From Clostridium sp. CAG:413 (lineage in GTDB: Bacteria > Bacillota > Clostridia > Oscillospirales > Acutalibacteraceae): 47,753 nucleotides of DNA. Of this stretch, positions 43,870 through 47,753 are shown in pieces; positions within the stretch are counted from its first letter, which is position 1, and every line of letters begins with the position of its first letter. The stretch covers positions 1-47,753 of the forward strand of contig FR888205.1 of NCBI GenBank assembly GCA_000431775.1. The letters are read 5' to 3'. A program made the position numbers and the translations under genes. A model generated the notes under the pieces. That model made no database searches, had not been told where the DNA came from, and saw only the letters and a list, made by a program, of their open reading frames with translations.

Positions 43870-45594
43870 TTATTCGGAATATTTATGCCTTTGGATTTTG
43901 GCGGTGGTAGTCTTGATGAATTCGGTGCGGCGGATCTTGAAATCGACTATCTTCTTGTATGACGGCAGCTTCTCGTTGACGGCTTTGACGACGTTTTTGA
44001 AGATGCTCTTGAGCTCGTCGTCGCTTATCTCGTCCTTAGTTTTGCCTGTTTTTTCATGTATTTCCTCAAAGTCGGGGAAAATTCTTGCCGAGACGATAGT
44101 CTCTCCCTTGCTGTTCTCGTCGCCGACTACCAGGCACTCGCCGACAAGGTCGCTTTCGCCGAGGTGATACTCCAGCTCCTCGGGGTAGATATTTTTGCCG
44201 TTTGCGGTGACGATAACATTCTTGCTCCTGCCGGAGATATAGTATCTGCCCTTTTTATCGACATAACCGAGGTCGCCGGTGTGGAAGAATCCGTCCTTGT
44301 CGATGACCTTTGCGGTCTCCTCGGGGTTATTGTAGTAGCCGAGCATGACCATGGGGCCTTTGACGCATATCTCGCCGATGCCCGTTGCGGGGTCGGGGTC
44401 GATTATCTTCGCCTCAACGCCGGGCAGGGGAACACCGACGGATTCCGCTCCGTGGAGCCTGTCGTGGTTGATTATTGCGAGCGGGGCGCACTCGGTGAGT
44501 CCGTAGCCGAATACTATCTGAATTCCGAAAGCGTCGAAATCCTTGAGTATCTGCGGGTTTATCGGTGCGGCGCCGCAGAGGATGAGGCGCATTGAGCCGC
44601 CGAAGGTTTCCTGTATCTCGCCGAAGAATTTCTTCTTGAGATCGAGACCGACGTATGAGCCGGCCTTGCAGAGCACCTTGCCTACCTTAAAGAGCTGCTC
44701 GCCGTGGGGCTTCGCATGGATGGCTTTCATTATCCTCTTGTGGACCGTTTCGAGTATCAGAGGCACGCTGACGAAAACGGAGGGGTTGAATTCCTTCATA
44801 TTCTTCAGCACATATTTGAAGCCGTCGCAGAAAGTGACCTTCGCGCCGCAGTAGGGGGCAAAGAACAGAATTATCGTGCTCTCATAGGTGTGGTGCAGCG
44901 GCAGCATCGAGATGCCGCAGTCCTCGGGCGAAATCTTGATAACGCCCATAGCGGCCATGACCTCGGAGCAGAAGTTCCTGTGGCAGAGCATGACGCCCTT
45001 TGAAGCGCCCGTTGTGCCTGAGGTGAAGAGCAGGGAACACATTGCCTCGGGGTCGATAACGGCGTCAAGATATCTCCTGTCGCCGCTGTCGAGCAGAGCC
45101 TGTCCGCGCTCAATGAGCTTCGCAACGGTCAGCGAATCCTCACTCGGCTCGTTACGCATATAAACTATCGTGAGGTCATCCTTCATCTCCGCCCTGCGCC
45201 CGTCGAGCTTCGAGGCGAATTTGCCGTCGCAGATGAGCAGCTTAACATCGGCGACGTTCAGGATGCTGTTGATATCGTCAAAAAGCAGCTCGCGGTCTAT
45301 CGGCACTACAACGCCCACGCCGCAGACCGTAGCCATATAAGAGAGGCACCATTCATAGCAGTTGTCGCCCGCAACGGCGATCTTTTCGCCGGCAAGCCCC
45401 ATGTCCGTCAGCGCCGTGCCGAGGCAATTTATCTCGTTTCTGTAGCGCTTGTATGTAATTTCAAAATGACCATTTTTACTGTTTTTGATTTCAAATGCAG
45501 GCCTGTCGCCGTAAAGCTCCGTGCTTTGGTTTATAAGATCTCTCAGATCCTTGATAGGCCTGACTTTATAAAACGGTTTTGTCAAAAAGAACAC
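43870..45594 (-). CDS. Long-chain acyl-CoA synthetase (AMP-forming)
   Basis: A 574-residue ANL-family ligase. Core motifs: TSGTTGASKGVMLCHRN (~190-206), YGLTECAP (~355) and TGDLGYVDKKGRYYISGRSKN with the catalytic Lys region late (~430-460, and TTAKIQRHK at the end). It activates fatty acids to CoA esters (or acyl-ACP) for membrane lipid synthesis or recycling. The start is uncertain: a GTG at 45594 sits against AGGAG, while the TTG at 45585 has AGGAG at about 10 bases. The promoter is given separately. The hydrolase gene follows. Confidence 0.92.
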   Translation of the reverse strand: MFFLTKPFYKVRPIKDLRDLINQSTELYGDRPAFEIKNSKNGHFEITYKRYRNEINCLGTALTDMGLAGEKIAVAGDNCYEWCLSYMATVCGVGVVVPIDRELLFDDINSILNVADVKLLICDGKFASKLDGRRAEMKDDLTIVYMRNEPSEDSLTVAKLIERGQALLDSGDRRYLDAVIDPEAMCSLLFTSGTTGASKGVMLCHRNFCSEVMAAMGVIKISPEDCGISMLPLHHTYESTIILFFAPYCGAKVTFCDGFKYVLKNMKEFNPSVFVSVPLILETVHKRIMKAIHAKPHGEQLFKVGKVLCKAGSYVGLDLKKKFFGEIQETFGGSMRLILCGAAPINPQILKDFDAFGIQIVFGYGLTECAPLAIINHDRLHGAESVGVPLPGVEAKIIDPDPATGIGEICVKGPMVMLGYYNNPEETAKVIDKDGFFHTGDLGYVDKKGRYYISGRSKNVIVTANGKNIYPEELEYHLGESDLVGECLVVGDENSKGETIVSARIFPDFEEIHEKTGKTKDEISDDELKSIFKNVVKAVNEKLPSYKKIVDFKIRRTEFIKTTTAKIQRHKYSE

Positions 45595-45623
45595 GCTCCT
45601 ATTCAGAATAATAAACTGTTAAA

Positions 45624-45652
45624 ATTTTATCACATTGAAACTGAATATTCAA
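45624..45652 (-). promoter_or_regulatory. Promoter of the acyl-CoA synthetase unit
   Basis: On the minus strand TTGAAT (45652-45647), 17 bases, TAAAAT (45629-45624), ~30 bases before the start. It is divergent from the sodium-pump promoter. Confidence 0.65.
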
Positions 45653-45967
45653 GGAACAAAATATTAATATTTGTCTCATATTATTAAGATTTCTCTAAAT
45701 ATTGCCGCTTTCGCCGTGACAGTGTCTAAATGTTGTACTTTTGGGAAAATGTACGTGGGGTTGCTTGAGCAAATGAAATATCGGTATTATGCCGTATTGT
45801 GCCCTGAATTCTACAAAAAAGTGCAAAAACCGCCCGCAAATCATCATTAAATATTGACAAAGTATTAATAAGCTGATAAAATACTCTCTGATTTCGGCTT
45901 TTTGGCGGCAGGTAATTTTTAACCGCTTTTTCGCCCAAAAAGTACACTTAACAGAGAGGTTTTGCAA
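45653..45967. other. Divergent intergenic region
   Basis: No gene is seen. It holds the sodium-pump promoter (listed separately) and a loose inverted pair, TGTACTTTTGGG (45734-45745) and CCCAAAAAGTACA (45934-45946). The right member lies in the 5' UTR of the beta-subunit gene. An open frame across the minus strand here has no ribosome site and no family resemblance. Confidence 0.5.
45854..45882 (+). promoter_or_regulatory. Promoter of the decarboxylase beta/gamma genes
   Basis: TTGACA (45854-45859), 17 bases, TAAAAT (45877-45882), about 85 bases before the ATG. Confidence 0.75.
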
Positions 45968-47101
45968 ATGGACTTTTTATCGTTTCTGTATCAGAATGTA
46001 GTTGATAATTTCAGCTACAAGATGATCGCCATGTGGCTGATAGGCGGCTTGCTTATCTACCTTGCCATCAAAAAGGATATGGAGCCTACGCTCCTGCTGC
46101 CGATGGGCTTCGGCGTTATCCTCGTCAACCTGCCGCTCTCAGGCGTTATCGACCAGACCGTCAACGGCCTGCTCCAGCGCGGCCCCCTCAGCGTGCTTTA
46201 TGACGCGGGTATCGCAAACGAGCTTTTCCCGTTGCTGCTGTTTATCGGCGTCGGCGCGATGATAGATTTCGGCCCGATACTCTCGAACCCCAAGCTGATG
46301 ATCTTCGGCGCAGCGGCGCAGTTCGGCATATTCTTCACTCTTTGCACCGCTTCAATGTTCTTTGACCTTAAAGACGCCGCTTCCATAGCAGTTATCGGCG
46401 CGGCGGACGGCCCGACCTCGATAGTCGTGGCAATGATGCTCAACTCCAAATATCTCGGCGCTATCATGGTCGCCGCTTATTCGTATATGGCGCTTGTGCC
46501 CATTGTGCAGCCGCCCGTTATCAAGCTCCTCACCACCAAGAAGGAGCGAATGATCAGGATGCCCTATAAGGCAAAGCAGGTCTCCAAGACCACGAGGATC
46601 CTATTTCCCATCATCATCACCATCATCGCAGGTATCGTTTCCCCGAACTCCGTTGCGCTTGTCGGCTTCCTGATGTTCGGCAACCTCATCCGTGAGTGCG
46701 GCGTGCTTGATTCACTCTCCGAGACCGCTCAGAAGGTGCTTGCAAACCTCATCACCATATTCCTCGGTATCACCGTCGCCTCCCAGATGCAGTATGAGAG
46801 CTTCCTCAAGTTCGACACGCTCCTCATTCTCCTTCTCGGCCTTGTCGCCTTCATCTTCGACACCGCTGGCGGCGTGCTCTTCGCCAAATTCCTCAACCTC
46901 TTCCTCAAGGAGAAGATCAACCCCATGATCGGCGCGGCGGGCATCTCGGCTTTCCCGATGTCAGGCAGAGTCGTGCATAAGATGGGTCTTGCTGAAGATA
47001 ACCAGAACTTCCTGCTCATGTATTCAATGGGCGTCAACGTCTCCGGTCAGATAGCCTCGGTCATCGCGGGCGGTCTTATCCTCAACTTCTTTGCGAAATA
47101 A
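45968..47101 (+). CDS. Na+-transporting decarboxylase beta subunit (OadB/GcdB/MmdB)
   Basis: A 377-residue very hydrophobic protein with ~9-11 membrane helices. The GAADGPTSI segment (~142) is the conserved Asp-bearing motif of the Na+ channel in this family. AGAGAGG precedes the ATG at 45968; a TTG six bases earlier is less likely. The beta subunit couples decarboxylation on the alpha subunit to Na+ export. No alpha subunit or biotin carrier is in the window, so the substrate (oxaloacetate, glutaconyl-CoA or methylmalonyl-CoA) is not assigned. Confidence 0.92.
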   Translation: MDFLSFLYQNVVDNFSYKMIAMWLIGGLLIYLAIKKDMEPTLLLPMGFGVILVNLPLSGVIDQTVNGLLQRGPLSVLYDAGIANELFPLLLFIGVGAMIDFGPILSNPKLMIFGAAAQFGIFFTLCTASMFFDLKDAASIAVIGAADGPTSIVVAMMLNSKYLGAIMVAAYSYMALVPIVQPPVIKLLTTKKERMIRMPYKAKQVSKTTRILFPIIITIIAGIVSPNSVALVGFLMFGNLIRECGVLDSLSETAQKVLANLITIFLGITVASQMQYESFLKFDTLLILLLGLVAFIFDTAGGVLFAKFLNLFLKEKINPMIGAAGISAFPMSGRVVHKMGLAEDNQNFLLMYSMGVNVSGQIASVIAGGLILNFFAK

Positions 47102-47122
47102 CGAAAGGAAAGGGAAACAATA

Positions 47123-47332
47123 ATGTATTTATCAATCATTTCCGCACTTAATGTTTTTGCCCTGTCTCTGTGTGCGGGCATCGAGTTCAACCCTCACGCA
47201 TTCATTGATAATCTGCCATATATGGCCAAGGGAATGCTCGGTATATTTATCGTTATCGGCATCATCATCGCTATCACCAGCCTGCTGAATCTCGCCACCT
47301 CCCGCAAGAAAAAGAAGGATAAAAACGACTGA
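47123..47332 (+). CDS. Small membrane protein, decarboxylase gamma-like (OadG family)
   Basis: A 69-residue protein with one strong membrane helix (MLGIFIVIGIIIAITSLLNL, ~38-57), then a Lys-rich end (TSRKKKKDKND). The helix and its position directly after the beta subunit fit the OadG-like gamma chain, which assembles the sodium-pump complex. AAAGGAAAGGG precedes the ATG, 21 bases after the beta gene. Confidence 0.78.
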   Translation: MYLSIISALNVFALSLCAGIEFNPHAFIDNLPYMAKGMLGIFIVIGIIIAITSLLNLATSRKKKKDKND

Positions 47333-47353
47333 TTACCGCATTCGGTGCGATAA

Positions 47354-47383
47354 AGCCCGCCGTGTTAAGAAGCACGGCGGGCT
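47354..47383 (+). terminator. Terminator after the decarboxylase genes
   Basis: AGCCCGCCGTG-TTAAGAAG-CACGGCGGGCT followed by GAATTTTACATTTTT. Confidence 0.85.
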
Positions 47384-47658
47384 GAATTTTACATTTTTGA
47401 ATAGTTGAGAAAGTTATATTGACAAACAAAATAAAGCATGATACAATAAAATTGAAAAAAATACTAAAATGTCAAATACCACTTATTAAGATCAATCAGC
47501 TATATAATACCCACAATGGGTATAATGTTATCGAAAGAGGTGATTCCAATCCGAGGCTTTATCCGGCTTGCATCGGTATTTTCCGTTGTGGCATATCATA
47601 ATTTATGACATGCTTATGTAATGAAACTTTTGATTTTGAAAGGAAGGAATGAACAATA
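47384..47658 (+). other. AT-rich intergenic leader
   Basis: No gene seen. Contains the promoter TTGACA (47419-47424), 17 bases, TACAAT (47442-47447), and a small palindrome TACCCA-CAA-TGGGTA (47508-47522) inside a ~200-base 5' leader. A short open frame crossing the promoter is rejected because it begins inside the -35 box and has no ribosome site. Composition is much lower in GC than the preceding operon. Confidence 0.6.
47419..47447 (+). promoter_or_regulatory. Promoter of the secreted-protein gene
   Basis: TTGACA (47419-47424), 17-base spacer, TACAAT (47442-47447), with a long leader before the ATG at 47659. Confidence 0.75.
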
Positions 47659-47753
47659 ATGAAGAGAATGGTTAGCATTTTAGTGGCTATTTTGTTTTTG
47701 CTGATTTTTCCGCTATCTGTTTTTGCAAATAGCAAAACATTAATGAATGAAAT
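47659..47753 (+). CDS. Start of a secreted protein (partial)
   Basis: ATG at 47659 with AAGGAAGG ahead at ~10 bases. The first residues MKRMVSILVAILFLLIFPLSVFA form a typical signal peptide, with probable cleavage after VFA-N. The gene runs off the window after ~31 codons, so no family can be assigned. An ATG at 47649 opens only a 9-codon frame and is rejected. Confidence 0.7.
   Translation, partial: MKRMVSILVAILFLLIFPLSVFANSKTLMNE

Noticed and set aside
45695..45967. Possible 90-residue minus-strand gene between the divergent promoters
   Set aside because: It overlaps both the promoter and the 5' UTR of the sodium-pump gene, has no ribosome site and shows no known motif.
47419..47601. 60-residue frame near the right edge
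   Set aside because: It begins inside the -35 box and has no ribosome site.

Overview
The window reads as chromosomal DNA from a spore-forming, low-to-mid GC Firmicute of class Clostridia, most likely near Oscillospiraceae/Ruminococcaceae. The evidence is the sporulation genes (GerW/YtfJ C-terminus, SpoVM, YunB), a T-box in front of pheST, an IreB/PASTA-kinase pair, ECF and branched-chain amino acid transporters, and gene order. The content is almost entirely housekeeping. No tRNA, rRNA, CRISPR array, prophage or transposase gene was recognised.

Layout. (1) 1-2543: the end of gerW, a D,D-carboxypeptidase, rluB and a small GNAT-like protein. (2) 2566-8421: yicC-remA-gmk-rpoZ-priA-def-fmt, copy A. 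(3) About 8421: an abrupt junction where fmt copy A loses its last ~25 codons and runs into a 5'-truncated second copy of the small GNAT-like gene. (4) 8653-14589: a second, strongly diverged copy B of the same seven genes in the same order. (5) 14607-22317: the normal continuation of this locus (yugP, rsmB, rlmN, prpC, prkC, rsgA), then a 47-codon membrane microprotein, a 23-codon spoVM with a GTG start, and a DUF3842 gene. (6) 22314-22990: a leader RNA with an intrinsic terminator before an ECF transporter S component. (7) 23046-25586, minus strand: SPFH/NfeD and DUF421/DUF4363 pairs. (8) 25710-29001: a sugar cluster (ROK kinase, SIS isomerase, GH2 glycosidase). (9) 29006-29311: nested inverted repeats. 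(10) 29378-33276: yunB, ligA, a zinc-ribbon membrane protein, a decayed DUF559 gene and a GNAT. (11) 33350-37122: T-box(UUC)-pheS-pheT. (12) 37166-37780: ireB and a small conserved protein. (13) 37900-42859: a complete livJHMGF importer. (14) 42904-45594, minus strand: an alpha/beta hydrolase and an acyl-CoA synthetase. (15) 45854-47332: sodium-pump beta and gamma-like subunits. (16) The start of a secreted protein at the right edge.

The most notable feature is the side-by-side pair of diverged operons joined by a broken fmt / broken GNAT-like junction. The copies differ in many proteins (18 of 69 residues in RpoZ by hand count), in most synonymous sites, in intergenic architecture and by eye in GC content, and composition changes only once, at the junction. 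This argues against a recent tandem duplication. Either DNA from a related species was joined here, giving a strain with two PriA, Def, Gmk, RemA and RpoZ alleles, or the contig is a chimera of two related genomes. Sequence alone cannot decide.

Several genes connect functionally. The PASTA kinase (18458) and its phosphatase (17696) belong to the pathway in which IreB (37218) is a known kinase substrate in enterococci. SpoVM and YunB act in spore formation. PriA, LigA, RsmB, RlmN, RsgA, Def and Fmt serve replication and translation. The right half carries nutrient uptake: liv, ECF, GH2/ROK/SIS and the Na+-coupled decarboxylase subunits.
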